Below, in pieces: positions 8,480 through 16,849 of a stretch of 64,000 bases of DNA (position 1 is the stretch's first letter; each line of letters starts with the position of its first letter). The notes beneath the pieces are model-generated. The model was not told the origin of the DNA and searched no databases. It saw only the letters and a list, made by a program, of their open reading frames with translations. Source of the DNA: Nocardioides conyzicola (GTDB taxonomy: Bacteria; Actinomycetota; Actinomycetes; Propionibacteriales; Nocardioidaceae); contig NZ_BAABKM010000002.1 in the NCBI RefSeq assembly GCF_039543825.1, positions 1,706,133-1,770,132 on the forward strand. Direction: 5' to 3'. Both the position numbers and the translations under genes were made by a program.

Positions 8480-10362
8480 TCGACGCCGAGGTCCCCCACG
8501 ACGGCACCGGCCGCGTCGAGCTGTCGTTCACGGTCCTCGACGCCGACCCGGAGCGCACCGCGAAGCGCCAGGTGCGGGTGCCGCCGGGCGTCACCGTCTT
8601 CGACTCCGCGTCGTGGAACGGCATCGCGATCGACTCCACCTGCGGCGGGCACGGCACCTGCCACAAGTGCAAGGTGAAGGTCGAGGGACCGACTCCCATC
8701 ACCCGGCACGACCAGAAGACCTTCAGCCGCGACCAGCTCGACGAGGGTTGGCGGCTCGCCTGCCTGGTCAACGCCACCCGCGACCTGGTCGTCGACGTAC
8801 CGCCGCTCACCACCCGCCCCAAGGCCGCCACCGTCGGCGTCGGGCGCCAGGTGATCCTGCGGCCGGCGATCCAGAAGAGGTACGTCGAGCTCGAGGAGCC
8901 CACCCTCGCCGACCAGCGCACCGACCTCGACCGCCTGCTCGACGCAATCGACGACCTCGAGCCGGTCGCCGACCTGCACCTGCTGCGCCGGCTGCCCACG
9001 GTGCTGCGCGCCGCCGACTTCAAGGTCACCGCGGTGATCGTCGACGAGGCCCTGATCGACGTCGAGCCCGGCGACACCACGAAGACGCAGTACGCCATCG
9101 CCTTCGACCTCGGCACGACCACGGTCGTCGCCACCCTGCTCGACGTCGCGACCGGCACCCCGGTCGCGGTCGCGTCGATGCTCAACAGGCAGCAGCCCTT
9201 CGGCGGCGACGTGATCACCCGGATCAGCGCCACGATGATGGACCCCGAGGCGCTCGGCCGGCTGCAGCGCGCGGCCGCGGAGACCCTGTCCACGCTGGCG
9301 ACCCAGGTCTGCACCGAGGGCGGGGTCGAACCCGCGCAGGTCTACGAGGTCGCCGTCGCGGGCAACGCCACGATGACCGCCCTGGTGCTCGGCATCGACC
9401 CCGAGCCGCTCGGCGTCGCGCCCTTCATCATGTCCTCGCCCCAGCCCCCCGACATGCTCGCCTCCGAGCTCGGCCTGACGCTGCACCCGCGGGCCCGGGC
9501 CACCCTCTTCCCGGCCCTGGGCGCGTACGTCGGCGGCGACATCGTCGCCGGCATGCTGGCGTCCGGCATGGACCGCGACAAGCGCACCCGCCTCTTCATC
9601 GACGTCGGCACCAACTGCGAGATCGTGCTCAGCGACGGCGACCGGATCCTGTCGACGGCGGCCCCGGCGGGCCCCGCGTTCGAGGGTGGCGCGATCCGCT
9701 GCGGGATGCGCGCGGCGGACGGCGCCATCGAGGTCGTCAAGCTGGGAGACGACGTTGACCTCGGGGTGATTGGCGACGTGGAGCCGCGCGGCCTGTGCGG
9801 GTCCGGACTCGTCGACGCGGTCGCCGAGCTCGTCAAGGTCGGGCTCCTCGACGCATCGGGGCGCTACGTGACCGACGCGGTCGCTAAGGAGGTCGCCCCG
9901 TCCCTCGCCGACCGGCTCACCACGATCAGCACCGAGCGTGGGGAGGAGCGGATCTTCGTGCTGCACCGGCCCACGCCGGACGCCGAGCCGGAGGACTGCG
10001 TGGTGCTGACGCAGCGCGACGTCCGCGAGCTCCAGTTCGCCAAGGCCGCGATCTCGACCGGGTGGACGCTGCTGCTCGAGGAGCTCGGCCTGGAGCACCG
10101 CGACATCCAGCAGGTGCTGCTCGCCGGCTCGTTCGGCAGCTACCTCTCGGCCGCGTCGGCCGTCCGGATCGGGCTGGTGCCCCAGCTGCCCGTGCTGCGC
10201 ATCGTCGCCGCCGGCAACGTCGCCGGCGAGGGCGCGAAGATGGCCTTGCTGTCGGTGCGCGAGCGCGCCGGCGCCCGGGCGCTGCTGGAGGAGGTGACGT
10301 ATGTCGAGCTCTCCGACCGCCCCGAGTTCAACGACCGCTTCGTCGACCAGCTCGGCTTCTGA
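8476..10362 (+). CDS. Reductive activator of corrinoid enzymes (RACE): 2Fe-2S plus ASKHA ATPase-fold protein
   Basis: 628 residues from the GTG at 8476, whose GTGA overlaps the previous stop. The N-terminal ferredoxin-like domain has Cys56, Cys62 and Cys65 in CGGHGTCHKC and Cys96 in LACLV, the plant-type 2Fe-2S pattern. The rest matches the DUF4445 / ASKHA region with YAIAFDLGTTTVVATLLD near 200 and FIDVGTNCEIVL near 375. Known RACE proteins use ATP to reduce inactivated Co(II) corrinoid to Co(I). Here it would repair the methyl-carrier protein, a need that should be acute in an aerobe. The electron source is not encoded nearby. Confidence 0.92.
   Translation: MIDAEVPHDGTGRVELSFTVLDADPERTAKRQVRVPPGVTVFDSASWNGIAIDSTCGGHGTCHKCKVKVEGPTPITRHDQKTFSRDQLDEGWRLACLVNATRDLVVDVPPLTTRPKAATVGVGRQVILRPAIQKRYVELEEPTLADQRTDLDRLLDAIDDLEPVADLHLLRRLPTVLRAADFKVTAVIVDEALIDVEPGDTTKTQYAIAFDLGTTTVVATLLDVATGTPVAVASMLNRQQPFGGDVITRISATMMDPEALGRLQRAAAETLSTLATQVCTEGGVEPAQVYEVAVAGNATMTALVLGIDPEPLGVAPFIMSSPQPPDMLASELGLTLHPRARATLFPALGAYVGGDIVAGMLASGMDRDKRTRLFIDVGTNCEIVLSDGDRILSTAAPAGPAFEGGAIRCGMRAADGAIEVVKLGDDVDLGVIGDVEPRGLCGSGLVDAVAELVKVGLLDASGRYVTDAVAKEVAPSLADRLTTISTERGEERIFVLHRPTPDAEPEDCVVLTQRDVRELQFAKAAISTGWTLLLEELGLEHRDIQQVLLAGSFGSYLSAASAVRIGLVPQLPVLRIVAAGNVAGEGAKMALLSVRERAGARALLEEVTYVELSDRPEFNDRFVDQLGF
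10287..10296 (+). promoter_or_regulatory. Strong Shine-Dalgarno inside the RACE gene, fixing the DUF1638 start
   Basis: GGAGGAGGTG, closely complementary to the 16S rRNA tail, ends 4 bases before the ATG at 10301. It lies inside the RACE coding region and explains the unusual 62-bp overlap between the two genes. No other in-frame start follows before the conserved part of the DUF1638 protein. Confidence 0.75.
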
Positions 10363-10948
10363 GCCGCGGACAGCCCTCATCGCCTGCGGGGCGATCGCCC
10401 AGCCCTGCAAGGAGATCGTCGACCGGCACGGCTGGCCGGTCGACGTGCACCCGCTGCCGCCGCTGCTGCACAACCAGCCCCAGCTGATCGCGGGAGAGGT
10501 ACGCCGGCTGGCGGCCGAGCTGGCCGCGTCGTACGACTCCGTCGCGATCGGGTACGCCGACTGCGGCACGTACGGCGCACTCGACTCCGTCTGCGCCGAG
10601 CTCGGCCTGGCCCGGCTCCCCGGCCTGCACTGCTACGACGTCTTCGCCGGCCCGTCCCGGGTCGAGCAGCTCTTCGACGACCAGCCTGGCACCTACGTGC
10701 TGACCGACTTCCTGGTGCGCTCGTTCGCGCGCACCGTGGTCCAGGAGCTCGGCCTGGACCGCTACCCGGACCTGCGCGACACCTACTTCGGCCACTACAC
10801 GCGTGTGGTCTGGCTCGCCCAGCAGCCCGATGCCGAGCTGCACGCCCTGGCTCAGGACGCAGCAGCCCGGATCGGGCTCCCGCTCACCGTCGTCGAGACC
10901 GGCGACGGCCGGCTGGAGAGCGCGCTGGCCGACCTCGTCAGCGGATGA
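10301..10948 (+). CDS. DUF1638 protein, probable accessory factor of the corrinoid methyltransferase system
   Basis: A 215-residue protein of unknown biochemical function. After a Ser/Thr-rich N-terminus (1-22) the conserved core begins at TALIACGAIAQ. Five cysteines are visible: Cys29, Cys36, Cys88 (GYADCGT), Cys98 and Cys111. That pattern could bind a metal or a thiol-reactive group, but this is inference. It is the last gene of the IclR / corrinoid / methyltransferase / RACE operon. As I recall, family members are often found beside MttB-type genes. The start is fixed by the strong ribosome-binding site at 10287. Its 3' end overlaps the convergent hemerythrin gene by 11 bp. Confidence 0.85.
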   Translation: MSSSPTAPSSTTASSTSSASEPRTALIACGAIAQPCKEIVDRHGWPVDVHPLPPLLHNQPQLIAGEVRRLAAELAASYDSVAIGYADCGTYGALDSVCAELGLARLPGLHCYDVFAGPSRVEQLFDDQPGTYVLTDFLVRSFARTVVQELGLDRYPDLRDTYFGHYTRVVWLAQQPDAELHALAQDAAARIGLPLTVVETGDGRLESALADLVSG

Positions 10949-11438
10949 CGGCGTCGATCGTCTTCTTCAGGGCGCTGGGCCGGGCCGGGCTGCGCGGCGC
11001 CTTCGTCCGGGCCGCCGCCATCTCGGCGCCGATCTCCTGGAGGACCTTGCGGCCGAGCGCCTCCCGCACCTGGGGGAACCACTCGTCCTCCTCCTCCTCG
11101 ATGTGGTGGCGCACGTTCTCGATCAGGACCGTGGTCTTGGCCGTGAAGCGCTCGTCGGTCGGCTTCATGGCCACGAGCTCCATCACCAGGACGTCGGCGA
11201 CGTGGTGCTCCTCGTAGGACTCGAGCACGTCGTCCTCGAGCTCGGGGACGAGCTCGCGGACGCGCGGGTACATGACCTCGTTCTCGATGTAGGTGTGGAC
11301 GGTGAGCAGCTCGACCATCCGGTCGACCAGCTTGCCCTTGGCCACGTAGGCGTCGTCGCCGGCGGCCTCGAAGTCCTTGAAGGTGCGCAGGATCAGCTTG
11401 TGGTCGTCCTTGAGCATGACGATGGCGTCAGTGGACAT
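10938..11438 (-). CDS. Hemerythrin-like (HHE) domain protein
   Basis: A 166-residue four-helix protein with the diiron ligands expected for the family: DDHK near residue 12, HTYIENEVMYP near 48, EEHH near 77 and VRHHIEEEEDEWFP near 110. Such proteins bind O2, NO or iron and are linked to oxidative and nitrosative stress. The tail (last 35 residues) is basic and probably disordered. AAGGAG precedes the ATG. It is the third gene of a catalase-led operon and overlaps the upstream gene by 11 bp, in keeping with a peroxide or iron-stress role. Confidence 0.9.
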   Translation of the reverse strand: MSTDAIVMLKDDHKLILRTFKDFEAAGDDAYVAKGKLVDRMVELLTVHTYIENEVMYPRVRELVPELEDDVLESYEEHHVADVLVMELVAMKPTDERFTAKTTVLIENVRHHIEEEEDEWFPQVREALGRKVLQEIGAEMAAARTKAPRSPARPSALKKTIDAVIR

Positions 11439-12105
11439 GGGGGTTCTCCTTGGTGGTGGGTCGGGTGTCCGAGCGCGATCGCCGGGCGCGGAGGTAGGCA
11501 GGCTCCCGGAGGCGCCGGACGGCGGGGTACTGGCGAAGCCCCGGGATCTGGTGCTGCACGGGGTCGAACGAGATCTCGGTGTCGCCGCTGCGGGTCGTGG
11601 ACAGGAGCAGCACGCCGAAGACGTGCCACTCCCCGGAGGGACGGGCCCAGGACAGGTCGTACGAGCCGGGCTCGCTGCCCTCCGCCGCGAGCAGCAGCGG
11701 ACCCGCTTCGGTGTCGTAGGGCAGCAGCGTCGTCAACGGCCGGCTCCGCGGGTGCCGGCTGGCCGTGAGGACGAAGCGGGTGACCCGGCCGAAGCCGGTG
11801 GTGGCGAAGAGGAGGTCCCCGTGGCCACCGCCGATCGGCACCCGCACCGCGAGGCCGTGGATGTCCGGCAGGCGGTGCGGCAGGCCGATCGCGCGGGAAC
11901 GGCGTACGACGACGTCGTCCTCGCCCTCCTCGTCGATCCAGGCCACCCCGGTCGGCTCGGCCGAGCCCCGGCGGAAGATCCGGCCGTTCACGACCTCACC
12001 GTCGGGGTGCAGCGGCTTGCGGGCGGGACGCAGCGAGGCGACGCCCTGGGTCGCGGTGGCCAGCACGGCGCCACCGACCCGGGACACCGCCCGCTGCAGG
12101 CTCAC
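11428..12105 (-). CDS. Catalase-associated conserved protein (phosphodiesterase-like in some actinobacterial annotations)
   Basis: A 225-residue protein starting at the GTG of a GTGA overlap with the catalase stop. No catalytic motif is identifiable. It contains alternating strand-like segments (VAWIDEEGEDDVVVRRSRAI, LLFATTGFGRVTRFVL) and a basic C-terminus. I recall similar proteins beside actinobacterial catalases, sometimes annotated as phosphodiesterases on weak grounds. Position between catalase and hemerythrin, with overlaps at both ends, suggests a stress-linked role. The function is not known. Confidence 0.75.
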   Translation of the reverse strand: MSLQRAVSRVGGAVLATATQGVASLRPARKPLHPDGEVVNGRIFRRGSAEPTGVAWIDEEGEDDVVVRRSRAIGLPHRLPDIHGLAVRVPIGGGHGDLLFATTGFGRVTRFVLTASRHPRSRPLTTLLPYDTEAGPLLLAAEGSEPGSYDLSWARPSGEWHVFGVLLLSTTRSGDTEISFDPVQHQIPGLRQYPAVRRLREPAYLRARRSRSDTRPTTKENPHVH

Positions 12106-14393
12106 CCCAGCACCGTCCCGAACCGCTCCCAGACGCGGTGCGCGCCCAGGGCCGTGTGGAGCTCCGTGAAGACCGTCGCCGGGTCGTCACCGATGAGCAC
12201 GCCGGGTGCGTCCGCGACCCCGGCCAGCTCGAGCGCGTCGACACCGGCACCCCAGGCCCCGATCGCCTTGGCGTGCCGGAAGCACTCCTGCAGCAGCAGC
12301 ACGACGCGCGGGTCGAGCACGGCGTTCTCGTCGTCGCCGACCTTGCTGTCGCGGACCACGAGCGCGTCGGCACCCGGGGCCGGACTGCCCGCGACGAGCA
12401 CGGCGTCGAACTCGACGGACCGAGTGGCGGCGAAGGTCCGCTGGACCGTCGTCCCGTCCGCGAGCTTCCCGCCGTACGGCGCGACGACGAGCGGCACCAT
12501 GCCGGCCGCCGAGACCGCAGTCCGCACGGCGTCGAGACCGCTGAGGTCGCCGTCGGGGTCCACCAGGATCCCGACGATCCGGCCGTCCGTCGGCCAGGTG
12601 CCGCCGATCTGCGACAGCGCGGGGCTCGGAGCCAGGTCGATCAGCGGCACGGTCGGCTCCGGAGCTGGAAGCCCCAGCCCGGCCGCGACCTGGGCGCAGA
12701 GGTCCGGGTCGATGTTGGCCAGCGCCAGCAGCTGACGCTCCTTGATCGCCTGCTCGAAGCACTTCGCGAGCTCGAACGTGTACGCCGCGACGATGTGCTC
12801 CTTCTCCGGCGGCGTCATGCTCAGCCAGAACTGCCGGACCTGGCTGTAGTGGTCGTCGTACGACGCGGGCGCCTCCCGGGTCTTCACCGACTCCGCGACG
12901 TGGGCCGGGACGTCGACGAACGCGCCGTCCTTGGCGCCGCCGGCGAAGAACGGGCAGCCGCCGTCGAGGGAGTTCGGCTGGTACGGCGCGATGCCGCCGT
13001 GCACGGCGCTCTGGTGGAAGCCGTCGCGCAGCATGTCGTTTACCGGCGCGTGCGGCCGGTTGATCGGGATCTGGCTGAAGTTCGGTCCGCCCAGCCGGGT
13101 CAGCTGCGTGTCGACGTACGAGAAGAGCCTGGCCTGCAGGAGCGGGTCGTTGGTGACGTCGATGCCCGGCACCAGGTTGCCGACGTGGAAGGCGACCTGC
13201 TCCGTCTCGGCGAAGTAGTTCGTCGGGTTGTGGGTCAGGGTGAGCAGCCCGATGGGCTGGACCGGCGCGAGCTCCTCCGGGACCAGCTTGGTCGGGTCGA
13301 GCAGGTCGATGTCGTCGAAGGTCTCCTCGAGCGTGTCGGGGAAGACCTGGACGCCGAGCTCCCACTGCGGGAAGGCGCCCGCCTCGAGGGCGTCCGCGAG
13401 GTCGCGCCGGTGGAAGTCGGGGTCGGTCCCCGCCAGCAGCTGCGCCTCCTCCCAGGTGAGCGAGTGCACGCCCAGGACCGGCTTCCAGTGGAACTTCACC
13501 AGCGAGGTCTCGCCGGCGGCGTTGACGCACCGGAAGGTGTGGACGCCGAATCCCTCCATGGTCCGGTAGGAGCGAGGGATGCCGCGGTCGGACATGTTCC
13601 AGATGGTGTGGTGCTGCGCCTCGGTGTGGAGCGAGACGAAGTCCCAGAACGTGTCGTGGGCGCTCTGCGCCTGGGGGATCTCGCGGTCCGGGTGCGGCTT
13701 GCCGGCGTGGATCACGTCGGGGAACTTGATGCCGTCCTGGATGAAGAAGACGGGGATGTTGTTGCCGACCAGGTCGAAGGTGCCCTCGTCGGTGTAGAAC
13801 TTCGTCGCGAAGCCGCGGGTGTCGCGCACCGTGTCAGCGGATCCGCGCGAGCCCAGGACGGTCGAGAACCGCACGAACACAGGGGTCTCGGCGTTCTTCG
13901 CGAGGAAGCCGGCCTTGGTCACCGACCGGGCGTTGCCGTAGCCGATGAACGTGCCGTGGGCGCCGGCGCCCCGCGCGTGGACGACCCGCTCCGGGATCCG
14001 CTCGTGGTCGAAGTGAGTGATCTTCTCGCGCAGGTGGTGGTCCTGCAGGAGGGTCGGGCCTCGCCGGCCGGCCTTGAGCGAGTGGTCGCTGTCGCGCAGC
14101 CGCGCACCCTGCGAGGTGGTGAGGAACCGGCCCTGCCCCGAGACGGCCTCGGCGGGCGCGTCGGTCGGCGCGCCGGTCGCCGTACGACGCTCCGGGCCGG
14201 CCTGGTCCGGCTTGGGCGGCAGCGGCTCGACCGGCTTGGTCGGCTCGGCCACCTTCGGCGTACCGGACCCCGGCGTCCCTGGGACCTCCGGTCGCTCCAG
14301 ATCGGCCAGCTTCTCGGCGACGCGCGCGGCCGCACCTTCGACGGTGGACTTGACGGCCTTCTTGACGACCTTGGCGGGCGTGCTCGGATCCAT
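12102..14393 (-). CDS. katE: Large-subunit clade II catalase (HPII-like)
   Basis: 763 residues from the ATG at 14393, preceded by AGGAGG; an earlier in-frame start would add 18 residues without such a site. The N-terminal 90 residues are Lys/Ala/Pro-rich and probably disordered. The catalase core has catalytic His139 in VVHARG, Asn212 in GNNIPVFFIQD and the haem-ligand Tyr in RLFSYVDTQL. The last 150 residues form the flavodoxin/DJ-1-like domain of large catalases (IVGILVDPDGD onward). It decomposes H2O2 and is the first gene of an operon with the phosphodiesterase-like and hemerythrin genes. The long basic N-terminus could bind nucleic acid, which is speculative. Confidence 0.95.
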   Translation of the reverse strand: MDPSTPAKVVKKAVKSTVEGAAARVAEKLADLERPEVPGTPGSGTPKVAEPTKPVEPLPPKPDQAGPERRTATGAPTDAPAEAVSGQGRFLTTSQGARLRDSDHSLKAGRRGPTLLQDHHLREKITHFDHERIPERVVHARGAGAHGTFIGYGNARSVTKAGFLAKNAETPVFVRFSTVLGSRGSADTVRDTRGFATKFYTDEGTFDLVGNNIPVFFIQDGIKFPDVIHAGKPHPDREIPQAQSAHDTFWDFVSLHTEAQHHTIWNMSDRGIPRSYRTMEGFGVHTFRCVNAAGETSLVKFHWKPVLGVHSLTWEEAQLLAGTDPDFHRRDLADALEAGAFPQWELGVQVFPDTLEETFDDIDLLDPTKLVPEELAPVQPIGLLTLTHNPTNYFAETEQVAFHVGNLVPGIDVTNDPLLQARLFSYVDTQLTRLGGPNFSQIPINRPHAPVNDMLRDGFHQSAVHGGIAPYQPNSLDGGCPFFAGGAKDGAFVDVPAHVAESVKTREAPASYDDHYSQVRQFWLSMTPPEKEHIVAAYTFELAKCFEQAIKERQLLALANIDPDLCAQVAAGLGLPAPEPTVPLIDLAPSPALSQIGGTWPTDGRIVGILVDPDGDLSGLDAVRTAVSAAGMVPLVVAPYGGKLADGTTVQRTFAATRSVEFDAVLVAGSPAPGADALVVRDSKVGDDENAVLDPRVVLLLQECFRHAKAIGAWGAGVDALELAGVADAPGVLIGDDPATVFTELHTALGAHRVWERFGTVLG

Positions 14394-14477
14394 GGAGCCT
14401 CCTGGGTAGGTGCTGGAGGTACCCCCGCCCCGGGCGTGGAACCCCACCCCGACGGGCGTAGCCGGGCGGGACCGCCG

Positions 14478-15326
14478 TCAGTCCCGGAGCCGGTCCAGGA
14501 GGCCCCGCCGCCAGGCCTCCGTCTCGGCGACCTGGTTGAACGTGAAGACGTGCAGCCCCTCGACGAGCGCGGTCGGCTCGGCCAGCGTCGGCGCGCACTT
14601 CTCCAGGAAGGACTCGCCGGTGAAGCCGCCCGGTGCCGCCAGGCGCGCGAAGGTGCCCTTGTTCTTGGCGAGGAAGCGGGTGGACTCACCCACGCCGATC
14701 TTGGTCGCCATCGTCAGCAGCTTGGTCCGGTCGACCGGACCGGGGATGCCGAGCAGCAGCGGCGTGGTGATCCCGCGCCGGCGCATCCGGTGCACCCAGT
14801 CACGGATGACCGCCGGGTCGAAGGTCAGGTTGCTGACGATGTGGGTCGCGTAGCGGCGCTTGTCCCACATCGACTGCACGGTCAGGTCGTCGTGGATGGT
14901 CGGGTGCGACTCCGGGTAGCCGGTGATCCCGACCTGGCTGAACGGGCGGCCGAGCGCAGCGAGGTCCTCCAGCAGCGACAGCGCGTCCAGGTAGTCGCCG
15001 GCCGGCTCGGCGTCGCCGCCGGGCACGAAGACGCGCGAGATGCCCTTCCCGGTCAGGCGCGCGCAGATCTCCTCCAGCTCCGTACGGCCCGACACCATCC
15101 GGGCCGCGACGTGGGGTACGACGACGTACCCGTGGCCGGCCAGGCGCTCGGCCAGGTCGAAGGTCGCCTCCAGCCCCTTGCCCGGCGACGCCGTGACCGT
15201 GACCGCGACGTCGCGCGGCACGTGCTCGAGCACCTTGTCCTCGGTCGAGGCCGTCGGCAGCACCTCGTAGCGCGCGTTCTCCAGCAACCGCTGGAGCGTC
15301 GGGGCGGTCGAGGCCTTGTTGCGCAT
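14478..15326 (-). CDS. Short methylenetetrahydrofolate reductase (MetF-like)
   Basis: A 282-residue TIM-barrel protein of the MTHFR family. Recognisable segments include VTVTASPGKGLEATFDLAERL (substrate and FAD barrel start), VPHVAARMV, RVFVPGGDAEPAGDYLDAL, and VGITGYPESHP. It is the short, catalytic-domain-only form. It interconverts 5-methyl-THF and 5,10-methylene-THF. Its start codon lies within the paired operator sites shared with the bet and purU promoters. This suggests it works here in the oxidative direction on methyl-THF produced by the corrinoid system rather than only for methionine synthesis; direction and electron acceptor are inference. The catalase operon lies downstream. Confidence 0.85.
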   Translation of the reverse strand: MRNKASTAPTLQRLLENARYEVLPTASTEDKVLEHVPRDVAVTVTASPGKGLEATFDLAERLAGHGYVVVPHVAARMVSGRTELEEICARLTGKGISRVFVPGGDAEPAGDYLDALSLLEDLAALGRPFSQVGITGYPESHPTIHDDLTVQSMWDKRRYATHIVSNLTFDPAVIRDWVHRMRRRGITTPLLLGIPGPVDRTKLLTMATKIGVGESTRFLAKNKGTFARLAAPGGFTGESFLEKCAPTLAEPTALVEGLHVFTFNQVAETEAWRRGLLDRLRD

Positions 15327-15353
15327 AGTGCAACTCGTTTCGTGATGCGCATC
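15318..15353. promoter_or_regulatory. Paired operator sites overlapping the metF-like start
   Basis: GTTGCGCATAGTGCAAC (15318-15334) has GTTGC/GCAAC arms at the spacing of the bet-operon site. GTTTCGTGATGCGCATC (15337-15353) matches that site at 12 of 17 positions. The starts are 19 bp apart, as at the two other locations. The first site covers the ATG of the reductase gene, so binding should repress it. Confidence 0.65.
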
Positions 15354-15366
15354 GAGTATGCCGAGT

Positions 15367-16794
15367 CTAGACCCCCGGGTCGCGGATCGTCACCCACGAG
15401 ACGACCCCGCCCAGCGCGAGCAGGACGGCGCAGATCATCACGGCCGAGTCGTAGGCCGAGTCGAACGCCACCGGGTCGGCGTACTCCTCGCCGCCGAGGC
15501 CGACCACGACCGGCAGGGCCGCGACCGCGAGCAGCGACCCGGCCCGGGCGACGGCGTTGTTGACGCCGCTGGCGATGCCGGCGTGCTCGTCGGCGACCGC
15601 GGCGAGCACGGTGGCGGTCAGCGGCGCGACCATCAGCGCGAGGCCCAGGCCGAAGACCGTCATCCCGGGCAGCACGTCGGTCCAGTAGCGGACGTCCTCG
15701 CCGACGCCGAGGAGCAGCAGCGCGCCGCCGGCCATCACGAGCGGGCCGACCGTCAGCGGGATCCGCGGCCCGATCCGGGTGCCGAGCGCGCCGCCCTTCG
15801 ACGCGAGCAGCAGCATGCAGAGGGTGATCGGGAGGGTGGCCATGCCCGCCTGCAGCGCGCCGTACCCGCCGACGGTCTGCAGCTGCAGCACGAGGAAGAA
15901 CAGCACCGCGCCCAGGGCGGCGTACACGACGAGGGTCATCGCGTTGGCCGCGCTGAAGGTCCGGTCGGCGAAGATCCCGAGCGGCAGCATCGGGTGCTCG
16001 CTGCGGCGCTCGTCGACGACGTACCCGACGGCCGCGAGGATCGCGATCCCGATGGCCCACGGCGCGGCCGCGCTCCCCCACTCGATCAGCGCGAAGGTGA
16101 GCCCGCCGAGGAACACCGTCGCGAGCACCGCGCCGGTGAAGTCGAGTCGGCGGGGCGCGTGGGGGTCGAGCGTCTCGGGGACCGCCTTCAGCGCGATCAC
16201 CACGGTCAGCACCGCGATCGGCAGGTTGATCAGGAAGATCCAGCGCCAGTTGGCGTACTCCACCAGGAACCCGCCCAGGAACGGACCGATCGCAGACGCG
16301 ATGCCGCCGAGGCCGACCCACGAGCCGATCGCCTTCGCCCGGTCGCCGCGGACGAACGCCCCCTGGATCATCGCCAGGCTGCCCGGCGTCAGGAGGGCGG
16401 CACCCGCGCCCTGGAGGACCCGGGCCGCGATCAGGACGGTCGGGTTGGGCGCCAGCCCGCACAGCAGCGACGCGATCGCGAACCACACGGTGCCGATCAC
16501 GAAGACCTTGCGGCGGCCGTAGCGGTCACCGAGCGAGCCGCCCAGAAGGATCAGGCTGGCCAGCGAGAGCAGGTAGCCGTTGGTGATCCACTGGAGCTGG
16601 GCGAGCGAGGCGTCCAGGTCCTTGCCGATGGTGGCGAGGGCGACGTTGACGACGGTGCCGTCGAGCATCGTCATGCCGGAGCCGAGGACGGCGGCGGCGA
16701 CCACCGCGCGCCCGGTCGCGGTCCCGAGTCGGACCCCCTCGTGGGCCTCCGCGTCGGCAGGGTCCAATCCGGAGGCGTCGGTCACGACGAACAC
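15367..16794 (-). CDS. MFS drug/metabolite exporter, DHA2 (EmrB/QacA) type
   Basis: A 475-residue integral membrane protein with about 14 predicted helices. Motif A is seen as GGSLGDRYGRRKVF near 80 and the antiporter motif C region as GPFLGGFLVEYANWRWIFLINLP near 160. The long hydrophobic C-terminal half ends close to the metF-like promoter. It should export drugs or metabolites using the proton gradient; the substrate is unknown. The start is uncertain between the GTGs at 16794 and 16785, neither with a clear ribosome-binding site. The gene points toward metF-like but is separated from it by the operator pair, so co-transcription is doubtful. Confidence 0.9.
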   Translation of the reverse strand: MFVVTDASGLDPADAEAHEGVRLGTATGRAVVAAAVLGSGMTMLDGTVVNVALATIGKDLDASLAQLQWITNGYLLSLASLILLGGSLGDRYGRRKVFVIGTVWFAIASLLCGLAPNPTVLIAARVLQGAGAALLTPGSLAMIQGAFVRGDRAKAIGSWVGLGGIASAIGPFLGGFLVEYANWRWIFLINLPIAVLTVVIALKAVPETLDPHAPRRLDFTGAVLATVFLGGLTFALIEWGSAAAPWAIGIAILAAVGYVVDERRSEHPMLPLGIFADRTFSAANAMTLVVYAALGAVLFFLVLQLQTVGGYGALQAGMATLPITLCMLLLASKGGALGTRIGPRIPLTVGPLVMAGGALLLLGVGEDVRYWTDVLPGMTVFGLGLALMVAPLTATVLAAVADEHAGIASGVNNAVARAGSLLAVAALPVVVGLGGEEYADPVAFDSAYDSAVMICAVLLALGGVVSWVTIRDPGV

Positions 16795-16849
16795 GGTATC
16801 GGGGACAACCCCGATGAAGGTGGCCCTTACCTCCCCCTAGGATTCTGCA

